From Cyclobacterium jeungdonense (lineage in GTDB: Bacteria; Bacteroidota; Bacteroidia; Cytophagales; Cyclobacteriaceae), in contig NZ_WMCD01000005.1 of assembly GCF_010994275.1 (NCBI RefSeq), forward strand, positions 186,001-250,000: a stretch of 64,000 nucleotides of DNA. Direction: 5' to 3'. Below, piece after piece: positions 9,545 to 18,041 of this stretch (position 1 is the stretch's first letter; each line of letters opens with the position of its first letter). Both the position numbers and the translations under genes were made by a program. The notes under the pieces were generated by a model, which was not told the DNA's origin, did not search any database, and worked only from the letters and a program-made list of their open reading frames with translations.

Positions 9545-10579
9545 ATGAGTCAAAATAAAGCCAAAACAGGCATATTACTGGTGAATCTGGGTACGCCTGA
9601 TAGCACTGCTACCGGAGACGTACGAAAATACCTGAGGGAATTTTTAATGGACGGCAGGGTAATCGATATTCCCGTGATTCCTCGTTGGCTATTGGTTAAT
9701 CTAATTATTGCCCCTTTTCGGGCACCCAAATCTGCGGGGGAGTACCGGAAGCTTTGGACGGATCGGGGTTCTCCGCTGCTTTTCCACACCATGGACCTGA
9801 AAGAAAAACTGACGCCTCTGATTGATCAGTCCCGTTTCCAGTTGGAAGTTGCCATGCGATACCAATCCCCGGGGATTGAAGAAGGGCTTAAAGCACTTAA
9901 TAAATCCAATGTAAAAGAAATCGTGGTATTGCCGCTATTCCCCCAATACGCCTCGGCTACCAATGGTTCGGTGATCGAACGGGTAATGGAACTCGCTACA
10001 AAATGGCAAATAATTCCCAGTATCCGGTTCATAAGCAATTTTATCGAACACCCCCTCTTTTTAGACGCCTGGGCAGAGTTGGGGCAAGAGATGATGGTGC
10101 TTCAGGAGTATGACCGCTACCTGTTTTCCTACCATGGTTTGCCGGAAAGGCAAATCCGGAAAGGATCTGTCGATGGGTATTGCCGCCTGAATGATACCTG
10201 TTGTGCACGATACACCAAAAAGAATCAGTTTTGTTACCGGGCACAATGCTTCCACACCACCCGCTTGATTGCCGAAAAGCTCCAACTTCCAGAAGAAAAG
10301 GTAGTCACCTGTTTTCAGTCCCGATTGGGCAAGGATCCCTGGATCAAGCCTTATACGGAAGATTTGGTTAGGGAAATGGCCGATAATGGGATCAAAAAAG
10401 TATTAGTATTCTCACCCGCCTTTGTAGCCGATTGCCTGGAAACCACGGTGGAAGTCGGTCAGGAATACAAGGAGCAGTTTTTGGAGCAGGGAGGAGAACG
10501 TTGGGACCTGGTTCCCAGCCTGAATTCAAGGGATACCTGGGTAGATTGTGTGAAAGATCTTGTTACCTCCAAGTCCTGA
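9545..10579 (+). CDS. hemH: Ferrochelatase (internal-cysteine type)
   Basis: A 344-residue ferrochelatase that inserts Fe(II) into protoporphyrin at the end of haem synthesis. Family signatures: GILLVNLGTPDS (9-20), PLFPQYASAT (130-139), the catalytic SYHGLP with His197, and FQSRLGKDPWIKPYTE. Between 213 and 235 there are five Cys (213, 219, 220, 230, 235). This corresponds to the internal four-cysteine [2Fe-2S] motif known from one bacterial ferrochelatase class, rather than the C-terminal cluster of the animal enzyme. It is a single gene with its own promoter. Confidence 0.96.
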   Translation: MSQNKAKTGILLVNLGTPDSTATGDVRKYLREFLMDGRVIDIPVIPRWLLVNLIIAPFRAPKSAGEYRKLWTDRGSPLLFHTMDLKEKLTPLIDQSRFQLEVAMRYQSPGIEEGLKALNKSNVKEIVVLPLFPQYASATNGSVIERVMELATKWQIIPSIRFISNFIEHPLFLDAWAELGQEMMVLQEYDRYLFSYHGLPERQIRKGSVDGYCRLNDTCCARYTKKNQFCYRAQCFHTTRLIAEKLQLPEEKVVTCFQSRLGKDPWIKPYTEDLVREMADNGIKKVLVFSPAFVADCLETTVEVGQEYKEQFLEQGGERWDLVPSLNSRDTWVDCVKDLVTSKS

Positions 10580-10598
10580 ATTGAAAGGAATCCGGTGG

Positions 10599-11162
10599 TT
10601 AATCCAGCAGGTCTATTGCCATTTTTTTGTACTTTTCAAGTGAGGGAACGGGCACTTGGGTTTCCTTGGCTTTTTCATCCCATTCCCGCATCTTTAATAT
10701 CAGGGCATGGTTTTCATCTGCTTCAAATGCCCGTGCTTCCTCCGGGCTCATCACTCCTCCCTGGTAGTTGAGGGTTTGCCTGCTGGCCTCAGATAAGCGG
10801 TTAAAATAATCCGGGTTTTTATACGTCAGGTATCTTTTGGCTTCAACATGGCTTTCCACCAAGCGGGCTAGCAGTTCCGGGAAACCGAATTTACGCAGGT
10901 AATCGGCTCCCAGTTTTTCATGGTCCATTACGCCAAATCCACCCATCTGGGAGAGTTGTTCCCGTTGGGCAAAAAGGTGTCCCAGGTCATGAAAAAAAGC
11001 GGCCAGAATCACCTCAGGTGGATAGCCTTCTGATTCAGCTAGCTGTGCCGCCTGACTCATGTGTTCCAACTGAGAAACAGGCTCGCCTATATAATCCGCA
11101 TCTCCAAAAGCGGCGTAAAGGGCAAAAATTTCATCCACAATGTCCCGGTTAGTCTTATTCAT
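10599..11162 (-). CDS. PhnZ-like HD-domain phosphonate oxygenase
   Basis: A 187-residue HD-domain protein of the mixed-valence diiron oxygenase group that cleaves the C-P bond of hydroxylated aminoalkylphosphonates. The motif spacing matches PhnZ almost residue for residue: Tyr24 and Glu27 (induced-fit pair), His34, His58-Asp59, His62, then His81, His105, Lys109, Arg159 and Asp162; the last five are offset by one from the PhnZ numbers I recall (80, 104, 108, 158, 161). It is divergent from the PhnX-like gene at 11325, so the two may share a control region. The exact substrate (2-amino- or trimethylammonio-1-hydroxyethylphosphonate) cannot be told from the sequence. No PhnY-type hydroxylase is in the window. 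Confidence 0.8.
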   Translation of the reverse strand: MNKTNRDIVDEIFALYAAFGDADYIGEPVSQLEHMSQAAQLAESEGYPPEVILAAFFHDLGHLFAQREQLSQMGGFGVMDHEKLGADYLRKFGFPELLARLVESHVEAKRYLTYKNPDYFNRLSEASRQTLNYQGGVMSPEEARAFEADENHALILKMREWDEKAKETQVPVPSLEKYKKMAIDLLD

Positions 11163-11324
11163 GAGTTTGCTATTTTATTTTGAAAATACCCATATTCAGC
11201 AATAATGCCAAGCCGTATTCACGATAAATTAACAGAAGGATGAAAGCGTTTGGTTTTCTTCTATTATTTTTTTTACCTATTTTGATCCCAAAATTAATTT
11301 GCAATTACCAGTATTCACAAATGT

Positions 11325-12032
11325 ATGAAAAACCCCATCAAATTGGCTGTTTTTGACATGGCCGGCACCACCATCAAAGATCAAAGCAATGTGGCAGAAG
11401 CTTTTGTCAGTGCTTTTGCCAGTCATGGTTACTCACAGGTAAGCTTGCAGGAAGCCAACGAAAAAATGGGTTATCCGAAACCTCTTGCCATCCGGGAAAT
11501 GCTACAGGCCCATACCGAAGAGGTGACGGACGAAGAAGTGAAAAAAATCCACGATAGTTTTGTGAAGGAGATGATTCGGTTTTATAGGGAAAGTCCGGAT
11601 ATCGCTCCGATGGATGATGCGCTGGAAGTATTTGAATCTTTGCAGCAAATGGGAATAAAAGTGGGACTGGACACTGGTTTTAGCAGGGATATTGCAGATG
11701 TCATCCTGGAACGGATTGGCTGGGTGAATCATCCGCTGATAGATATTACCGTGTGTAGTGATGAGGTTAAAAAAGGCCGGCCTCACCCGGACATGATTTT
11801 AAAGATGATGGCTGCACTGGGCATTGGCAGTCCTTTAGAAGTAATCAAGGTTGGAGACACTGAGGTAGATATTCACGAAGGGCTGAACTCTGGTTGTCTG
11901 ATGAGCGTGGCAGTGACCACGGGTGCTTATACCGAAGCAGAGCTAAAACCCCACCAACCTACCCACATCGTTCACCGGCTATTGGACATTCTGCCTTTGG
12001 TGGCAAAGGAAATCGGTGAGCCCGTGCAATAA
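11325..12032 (+). CDS. Phosphonatase-like HAD hydrolase (PhnX-like)
   Basis: A 235-residue HAD-superfamily hydrolase of the phosphonatase-like branch. The nucleophile motif is VFDMAGTT with Asp11 and, as in true PhnX, Ala at the second acidic position (Ala13). Lys52 in MGYPKPLAI aligns with the Schiff-base lysine of PhnX (K53 in MGLLKIDHV). The later motifs SDEVKKGRPHP (145-155) and VGDTEVD (176-182) complete the active site. It probably hydrolyses a phosphonate with an aldehyde neighbour to the C-P bond. Its stop and the next gene's start share one base (TAATG at 12030-12034), so they are co-transcribed. Confidence 0.8.
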   Translation: MKNPIKLAVFDMAGTTIKDQSNVAEAFVSAFASHGYSQVSLQEANEKMGYPKPLAIREMLQAHTEEVTDEEVKKIHDSFVKEMIRFYRESPDIAPMDDALEVFESLQQMGIKVGLDTGFSRDIADVILERIGWVNHPLIDITVCSDEVKKGRPHPDMILKMMAALGIGSPLEVIKVGDTEVDIHEGLNSGCLMSVAVTTGAYTEAELKPHQPTHIVHRLLDILPLVAKEIGEPVQ

Positions 12033-13354
12033 TGTTTGTTATTCCCTCTCTTACCAAAAAACTTGCTGTCGCTCCGCCACTGCTGATGAGCCTTTTTGCC
12101 GGGGTCATGGCATTTCTTACCTACAGTTGCATGTATGCGTTTCGGAAGCCTTTTGCTTCAGCAACCTTCGCAGGGGAAGAATGGTGGGGACTTGACCTGA
12201 AAGTATGGCTGATATTGATGCAGACGTTGGGGTACATGGCGAGTAAGTTTTACGGGATTAAAATCATTTCTGAATTAAAAGCTTCCGACAGGGCCAGACT
12301 TACGCTGAGTCTGATTGGTGTTTCCTGGCTGGGATTATTGGGATTTGCATTGTTACCTGCCCCCTGGAATATTTTATGCTTCCTGATCAATGGTTTTCCG
12401 CTTGGGTTGATTTGGGGATTGGTTTTTCATTACCTTGAAGGCAGGCGATTTACCGAAATGATGGGCAGCATATTGGCGGTGAGTTTTGTGTTTTCGTCGG
12501 GATTTGTTAAAACAGTGGGCCGTTATCTTCTGGTTGACCTGGGAGTGGACGCGTATTGGATGCCATTTTTGACGGGGGCCATTTTTATTCCGGTTTTGTT
12601 GGCAAGCGTTTTTCTTTTGAACCACACACCGCCCCCAAGTAGCGGGGATATTATCCTGAAAACGGAACGGAAATCCATGAATAGGGCAGATCGACGCACT
12701 TTCTTCCAGCAGTTCCGCTCTGGATTGATTATACTGGTGCTGGTCTACATGGTCTTGACAGCCTTCCGGGATATTCGCGATAATTTTGTGGTAGAAATAT
12801 GGAAAGATTTGAGGATAACCGTGCCACCCGAGTTGCTTACGCAAACTGAAATCCCCATCACCCTTATCCTTTTGCTTTTGATGGGCATGCTGGTTTTGGT
12901 GAAAAACAACTTCAAAGCCTTGTTTATCTACCACTTGATCATCATCGCAGGATTGCTACTGGCGCTACTTGCTACACTAGCCCTGCTGAATGGCTGGCTA
13001 TCACCAATATATTGGATGGTTGCAACCGGGACCGGTACCTATATGGCGTATATACCCTTCAATTGCCTGCTATTTGATCGGTTGCTTGCTTCTTTCAAAT
13101 ACGCGGGAAACGTAGGTTTTCTCATGTATTTGATTGACAGTTTCGGTTATTTGGGCTCTTCTGGAATCCTTATATTTAAACAATTTGGAAACTATGAGAG
13201 CATGAGTTGGTTGGCATTTTATTCCCAGGGCCTGATTTTGTTGATGGGGCTGTGCGTGCTCCTTATGGCGGGCAGTGGCATTTATTTTTATAGGAAACTT
13301 CAAGCCTATCACCTGCTTTCAGAACGGGAGCGATTGCCCGGTTTGCTTCACTAA
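12032..13354 (+). CDS. DUF5690-type MFS transporter, phosphonate-associated
   Basis: A 440-residue protein with about 12 hydrophobic helices. The N-terminal segment (TYSCMYAFRKPFASATF) and GGG-free organophosphate-antiporter-like layout resemble the DUF5690 branch of the MFS, which commonly sits beside phosphonate catabolism genes. It starts at the last base of the PhnX-like gene, so it is translationally coupled. I infer it imports the phosphonate used by the two flanking enzymes. The substrate is not proven by sequence. Confidence 0.7.
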   Translation: MFVIPSLTKKLAVAPPLLMSLFAGVMAFLTYSCMYAFRKPFASATFAGEEWWGLDLKVWLILMQTLGYMASKFYGIKIISELKASDRARLTLSLIGVSWLGLLGFALLPAPWNILCFLINGFPLGLIWGLVFHYLEGRRFTEMMGSILAVSFVFSSGFVKTVGRYLLVDLGVDAYWMPFLTGAIFIPVLLASVFLLNHTPPPSSGDIILKTERKSMNRADRRTFFQQFRSGLIILVLVYMVLTAFRDIRDNFVVEIWKDLRITVPPELLTQTEIPITLILLLLMGMLVLVKNNFKALFIYHLIIIAGLLLALLATLALLNGWLSPIYWMVATGTGTYMAYIPFNCLLFDRLLASFKYAGNVGFLMYLIDSFGYLGSSGILIFKQFGNYESMSWLAFYSQGLILLMGLCVLLMAGSGIYFYRKLQAYHLLSERERLPGLLH

Positions 13355-13382
13355 CGATCTGCCTGCTTAAACAAAATCAGGT

Positions 13383-13577
13383 TCAGGAATTGTCCTGTTG
13401 CCGCTTGTATCGAAACCAAAAATAGGCAGGAAATACGAGTGCCTTCAAGCGCCAATCGTTTTTTTCGTGGAATGAAAGGTGGGGATTTTTATTAATATGG
13501 CGGTAAAATAGGCTGGCAATTAGCAAATGGACCAGAACCAGTAGTAAGGCTGCAGAATAAATAATCAGTTCGTTCAT
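13383..13577 (-). CDS. Small membrane protein
   Basis: A 64-residue protein with one hydrophobic helix (residues 3-24) and a basic, aromatic C-terminal half (FPAYFWFRYKRQQ). It overlaps the upstream methyltransferase-family gene by four bases (ATGA, 13574-13577), so it is probably its co-translated partner. No family is recognised. It lies tail to tail with the DUF5690 gene, 28 bases apart. Confidence 0.55.
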   Translation of the reverse strand: MNELIIYSAALLLVLVHLLIASLFYRHINKNPHLSFHEKNDWRLKALVFPAYFWFRYKRQQDNS

Positions 13578-14161
13578 TTTTTAATTCGGGGTATAATGGC
13601 AGGAATCTCTTTCTGATAAGCGGCATAGCGGTTGCCATGTATTTCCAGCAGCTTTTTCTCTTCATAATAAATGCCCACCGGTAGGTATAGCAAAAGGGCT
13701 GATAAATGAATGAGCGAAGAAAGATTAGGCGCGTATAAGAAATAACCAATAAAAATCAGAATCAAGCCTGCATATAGAGGATGCCGCATGTATCCATACC
13801 AACCTTCAGTAACCAGTGGTTCGGTTTCGGAAAGGTCATCTTTGGGACGAAGGCCGATAAACCTTCTGGCCGAAACGTTCCGCATACTCTTTACAGAAAT
13901 AATAGTGCCGAAAGTAGCGAGCATAAAGCCCAGATAAGTGCTTACCGGACCGGAGCCAAAAAGCCAGATCCGGGGAATACTGCCTGCATACAGGAACAGG
14001 GCGAAAAAGAACAGGGTTGAAAACAAACTGTAAGACAGCCGGTACCATTTATACAGGCCTTTAAGCTGGGACCTGATTTTTCTTTTTATATTGAGCATGG
14101 CAAGGAAAGTGTGGCTGCTGTAAAATAGCATCCAACCAAGTCCCAGAAAGAGGTATTCCAT
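13574..14161 (-). CDS. Membrane methyltransferase-family protein (isoprenylcysteine methyltransferase-like)
   Basis: A 195-residue polytopic protein with about five hydrophobic segments. Near residues 125-135 it has the diagnostic RHPLYAGLIL (RHPxY), followed by an EEKKLLEIHGNRYAAYQK stretch (165-185), as in the isoprenylcysteine carboxyl methyltransferase / phospholipid methyltransferase superfamily. The substrate (lipid, thiol or other membrane molecule) is unknown. A four-base overlap links it to the small membrane protein downstream. Confidence 0.75.
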   Translation of the reverse strand: MEYLFLGLGWMLFYSSHTFLAMLNIKRKIRSQLKGLYKWYRLSYSLFSTLFFFALFLYAGSIPRIWLFGSGPVSTYLGFMLATFGTIISVKSMRNVSARRFIGLRPKDDLSETEPLVTEGWYGYMRHPLYAGLILIFIGYFLYAPNLSSLIHLSALLLYLPVGIYYEEKKLLEIHGNRYAAYQKEIPAIIPRIKK

Positions 14162-14192
14162 AGACGCTCAAATATCCGTATTTTGATTGATT

Positions 14193-14858
14193 ATGAAAAA
14201 TTTACAACGCTATATTGAACACAGTGCCTTGCATCCTGTAGTGGATGAGCAAGCGATTCGGTTGTTGATCAGCCAGGCTTTAAAATATCAGTTTCGTGCC
14301 GTGTGCATCCCTCCGTTCTGGGTGAAGAAAGTCAAAAGAGAGTTGGCTGAGGAGGACATTCAGGTTGTCACCGTTGTTGGCTTCCCTTTCGGCTATAACA
14401 TGAGCCAGACGAAGCTTGCCGAATGCAATCAAGCGCTGAAAGACGGAGCCGATGAACTGGATGTGGTCTGGTCGCTCTCGGCCTTCAAATCAGGAATGAA
14501 TTGGCCCAAAATAGAACTGGCTCAGCTAGCAAATCGAATCCATGATGATGAAAAATTATTGAAAGTAATTGTGGAGACCGCCTATCTTAACAGCGAGGAG
14601 TTAGAGCAAGCATGCGTTATTTGCAGGGATGCGGGTGCTGATTATGTCAAAACTTCCACTGGATATGCACCAAAGGGAGCGGAAGTCGGGACGATTCTGG
14701 AAATGCGCCGGCTCCTTCCAAGTCAAATAGGTATTAAAGCCAGTGGAGGCATAAAAACCCTGGAGCAAGCCCTGGAAATGATCGATGCCGGTGCCGACCG
14801 GATTGGGACGAGTAGTGGCGACCAAATCATGGATGATTTTCTCAGGAATCATTGTTGA
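14193..14858 (+). CDS. deoC: Deoxyribose-phosphate aldolase
   Basis: A 221-residue class I aldolase cleaving 2-deoxyribose 5-phosphate to glyceraldehyde 3-phosphate and acetaldehyde in nucleoside salvage. Signatures: VVGFPFGYNMSQTKLAE; KVIVETAYL; ADYVKTSTGYAPKGA, containing the Schiff-base Lys; and GIKASGGIK. I use the ATG at 14193 rather than the upstream TTG at 14187. Its 3' end overlaps the convergent transporter gene by 17 bases. Confidence 0.93.
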   Translation: MKNLQRYIEHSALHPVVDEQAIRLLISQALKYQFRAVCIPPFWVKKVKRELAEEDIQVVTVVGFPFGYNMSQTKLAECNQALKDGADELDVVWSLSAFKSGMNWPKIELAQLANRIHDDEKLLKVIVETAYLNSEELEQACVICRDAGADYVKTSTGYAPKGAEVGTILEMRRLLPSQIGIKASGGIKTLEQALEMIDAGADRIGTSSGDQIMDDFLRNHC

Positions 14859-16029
14859 TACTACCCACTTCTTCTGTCTTGGGAACGTCTGAGGGTGAAT
14901 CGGTAGCCTTGTCAACATCCGACTGATTGAAGTAAATCAGGAAAAAAGGGATGATAAAAAAGGTTAAAAGAATATAAGCAAATCCAAGGAAACGGGTATT
15001 GGCTGTTTTTTTACCAAAATTCCGGGCAAGTATTACGGGGATTTCGCGCAAAGCGGGGAAAGGAAGGAAAAGTAAAGACCCGATAAGGTTAAACAAGACA
15101 TGAACAATTGCCACGCTGATGGCTGCTTCAGTTTTATACAGTGCGGCGATAACGGCTGTAATGGTAGTACCCAGATTGGCGCCCATTATAAAAGGGAATA
15201 CTTTCCGCAGGGCGACTTTGCCCGTGGCTACTGCTGTCACCATCAGAGAGGTAGTTATTGTGCTGGACTGGACGGCGGCTGTAAAAAACATCCCATAGGC
15301 AAAAGAGCGGTAGGGAAAACTAAAGATATGTTTCCGGATTTTTTTAAAGTTTGGAGTAATTAATGAGCGATAGGCCAGTGCTGAGAGGACCTTGATGGAA
15401 CCTACCAGAAGTAAAATTCCCACAAGCAAGCCAAAAAGCGGCCAATGAAGCCATTCTGCCAGGTAATAACTTAGAGGCCGAAGAAAAAACCCTTGATAGC
15501 TCAAGTTTCCGTCAAAAGTATTGCTTCCGGCTCCAAGGCCACGGGTAATCCAGGCAGCTATTTTACTTAGAAGGCCAAAATAAACCTCCAGGGGGAGCAA
15601 GATTAATACCGTTATGATATTGAAAAGATCGTGTAAAACACCGGCTGAAAGCGCCTTACGGAAAGATTTTTTCTTCATAATGTATCCAAATGCCACCAGA
15701 GTACTTGTGAGGGTAGTTCCGATATTCGCTCCCATTATTAGCGGAACAGCCTGTGTCAGACTTAGATTTCCGGAGGCGACCAGTACCACGACCATGGCAG
15801 ATACTGTAGAACTAGATTGGATGAGGGCAGTAGTCAACAAGCCAATAAACAACCCTACAAATGGGTTGCTGGTGGCCATAAACAGGGTATTGGCTATTTC
15901 GTTGTTTAATTTGGCCAGAGAATAGGTCAAAAAATCAATTGAAAACATGAACAGCAGCAGACCAAAAATAACGGTAACTGCCAAAATCAGATTTTTTTTA
16001 TAGGATTTGCCCGCCGAAGTAGTGGTCAT
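14842..16029 (-). CDS. Na/Pi cotransporter family protein
   Basis: A 395-residue membrane protein of the NptA/Na-Pi cotransporter family. Two inverted repeats are visible, each with a QSSS/QSST motif and GANIGTT or GANLGTT (around residues 65-105 and 255-285). About nine hydrophobic segments are present. The C-terminal tail is hydrophilic and acidic (DKATDSPSDVPKTEEVG). It probably takes up phosphate coupled to sodium. It lies divergent from another transporter of a different phosphate-carrier type (16342). Confidence 0.88.
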   Translation of the reverse strand: MTTTSAGKSYKKNLILAVTVIFGLLLFMFSIDFLTYSLAKLNNEIANTLFMATSNPFVGLFIGLLTTALIQSSSTVSAMVVVLVASGNLSLTQAVPLIMGANIGTTLTSTLVAFGYIMKKKSFRKALSAGVLHDLFNIITVLILLPLEVYFGLLSKIAAWITRGLGAGSNTFDGNLSYQGFFLRPLSYYLAEWLHWPLFGLLVGILLLVGSIKVLSALAYRSLITPNFKKIRKHIFSFPYRSFAYGMFFTAAVQSSTITTSLMVTAVATGKVALRKVFPFIMGANLGTTITAVIAALYKTEAAISVAIVHVLFNLIGSLLFLPFPALREIPVILARNFGKKTANTRFLGFAYILLTFFIIPFFLIYFNQSDVDKATDSPSDVPKTEEVGSINNDS

Positions 16030-16341
16030 TCAAAAATCAAATTAGAAATAACTTCTTTCAATTCGCAAAATACGTATAGACACTATAGAAATACACACTT
16101 TTAGGATAAAACTTATGTTAAAATTAATTGCTGCCCATTTGCTCAGGAAGAAATGATTAAAATCCCAAAAGGGGCTGGGAAGAAATAAAATCTTTCTATT
16201 TTTGAGAAAGAGAGGGTTGCCAGAGAATCCGTGTATTATTTCATGTTGAAACCTATTTGACAGGGACTTAACAATTTGGTAACATTATCCTTAATTATTC
16301 TTATTTAATTTGCGTCCGTATTTCCAAGCCAAAACCAGCTT
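16030..16341. other. Divergent intergenic region between the two phosphate-transporter-type genes
   Basis: 312 bases of AT-rich sequence holding the divergent control region of the Na/Pi and PiT-like genes. No ORF or RNA is seen, and I cannot identify a Pho-box. Confidence 0.5.
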
Positions 16342-17472
16342 ATGGCCAAACTTAAAGATCAAAACATTAACCAGGATACCTTATCCAAGGCAGCCTATTC
16401 ACTTTTTGATTTTACCAAAAAAGAAAAATCCTTTCTTTTAATCATCTGCATTTTGATATCCATAGCAGGTATCATTACTCCTTATACCTATGCTGCCATG
16501 TGGTTTGGATTTGCGTTAGCGGCGTACTCGGCAATTGCCAATGACAGCATTCAGACCATCGGAACCTTTATCGCCTCCAACCAAAGTAGAAAATGGTATT
16601 TCTTGTGGTTATTTATGGGGCTGATCTTTGTTGGTACCGTTACCTACAGCTGGTTCACGTATAACGGTGATGTGAGTTATCAGCGACTTCAGGTAGATGG
16701 TCTGGATCAGGCACCTCAAAGTTTCGTCTTTTTGCAGATAGCGGCCCCTATCGTATTACTTGTAATGACTCGGCTCAGGATGCCGGTTTCGACCACGTTT
16801 TTACTCTTAAATGTATTTACCTACAAGGCAGGAACCATTATAGGTGTTATGCAGAAAAGTTTTATTGGATACTTTTTAGCATTTTTTGCTGCCATTATTG
16901 TCTGGTACGTATTGGAGAAATTCGTTACCAATTATCTTAAAGGAAAACCAGGAAACTATTGGTACCCGCTTCAATGGGTCACATCGGGTTGTCTTTGGGC
17001 AGTATGGGTCATGCAAGATGCCGCCAATATCGCTGTTTTCCTTCCAAGACAGCTTGGTGTTTGGGAATTTTCGGCCTTTACAGGTTTCGTATTTCTCGGA
17101 TTAGGAGTACTTTTTTATATGAAAGGGGATAAGATACAGAGGATCGTGAATGAGAAGACCAGGGTTACAGACGTGCGGGCCGCTACCATTGTAGACTTGG
17201 TGTACGCTATTATCCTGTTTTATTTTAAATCTTACAGCAACATGCCCATGAGTACCACCTGGGTCTTTATCGGTTTATTGGGTGGAAGGGAGTTATCCAT
17301 CGCATTAGCGAAATCGAAAAAACTTAAAAAACGTAAAGCCCGGCTGGTAAGGGCATATCGACTGGCCAAAAACGATTTCATCAAGGCTGGCATTGGACTG
17401 ATTGTGTCGCTAATACTTGCGCTGATCATTAATGAAGGGGTTCGGAAAGAAATTTTTGACTTGGTTTTTTAA
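16342..17472 (+). CDS. Divergent PiT-like inorganic phosphate transporter
   Basis: A 376-residue protein with about nine hydrophobic segments. Two internal repeats carry PiT-type signatures in degraded form: IANDSIQTIGTFIAS (65-79) and VMQDAANIAVF for the GANDVANA motif, and MPVSTTFLL and MPMSTTWVF for the P-x-STTH motif. The His of STTH is replaced by Phe or Trp in both. I infer a PiT (PF01384) relative that moves phosphate or a related anion. It lies divergent from the Na/Pi gene. Confidence 0.65.
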   Translation: MAKLKDQNINQDTLSKAAYSLFDFTKKEKSFLLIICILISIAGIITPYTYAAMWFGFALAAYSAIANDSIQTIGTFIASNQSRKWYFLWLFMGLIFVGTVTYSWFTYNGDVSYQRLQVDGLDQAPQSFVFLQIAAPIVLLVMTRLRMPVSTTFLLLNVFTYKAGTIIGVMQKSFIGYFLAFFAAIIVWYVLEKFVTNYLKGKPGNYWYPLQWVTSGCLWAVWVMQDAANIAVFLPRQLGVWEFSAFTGFVFLGLGVLFYMKGDKIQRIVNEKTRVTDVRAATIVDLVYAIILFYFKSYSNMPMSTTWVFIGLLGGRELSIALAKSKKLKKRKARLVRAYRLAKNDFIKAGIGLIVSLILALIINEGVRKEIFDLVF

Positions 17473-17482
17473 GAGAGGATTA

Positions 17483-17926
17483 TTGGAAATATACTCAGAT
17501 GAATATTGGATGAATGAAGCCCTGAAGCAGGCTCAAATCGCCTATGATGAAGGGGAAATTCCAGTGGGAGCCGTGATCGTGGTCAGGAACAGGATCATTG
17601 CCAGGGCATATAACCAGACGGAAAAACTTACCGACGTCACCGCCCATGCAGAAATCCTGGCCATAACGGCGGCTTCCCATGCTCTGGGTGCCAAATACCT
17701 AACGGAGTGTAAATTGTACGTGACGCTGGAGCCCTGTATCATGTGCGCCGGGGCTAGCTTCTGGTCTCAATTGGGAGAATTGCACTTTGCCAGTAACGAC
17801 CCGCAAAGAGGATATTCCCGCATACCTCAACCTCTTCTCCACCCAAAAACGAAAGTCTTCAGCGGCTTGCTGGAGGATAAATCTAAGAAATTGTTGCAGG
17901 CATTTTTTAAAAATCTCAGAAATTAG
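17483..17926 (+). CDS. tadA: Nucleoside deaminase (TadA-like tRNA adenosine deaminase)
   Basis: A zinc-dependent deaminase of about 147 residues. Motifs are HAE (His55, Glu57) and PCIMC (Cys85, Cys88), counted from the start chosen here. I choose the TTG at 17483 because the conserved N-terminal block IYSDEYWMNEALKQA starts just after it. The ATG at 17510 would cut that block and the longer upstream frame lies inside the previous gene. TadA converts A34 to inosine in tRNA-Arg. A guanine or cytosine deaminase is less likely because of the extended C-terminal RGYSRIPQP. GTG/TTG start use is a note, not proof. Confidence 0.8.
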   Translation: MEIYSDEYWMNEALKQAQIAYDEGEIPVGAVIVVRNRIIARAYNQTEKLTDVTAHAEILAITAASHALGAKYLTECKLYVTLEPCIMCAGASFWSQLGELHFASNDPQRGYSRIPQPLLHPKTKVFSGLLEDKSKKLLQAFFKNLRN

Positions 17927-18041
17927 AGATTCACCCGAATAAAAGAACCATTTTTCAAGTTCCTTGGTTTGACTAGTAGGTTTTTTAATCCGAACCTATG
18001 CCAACATTATAATTTTATGTTTCACTATAAATAAAAAAAAA

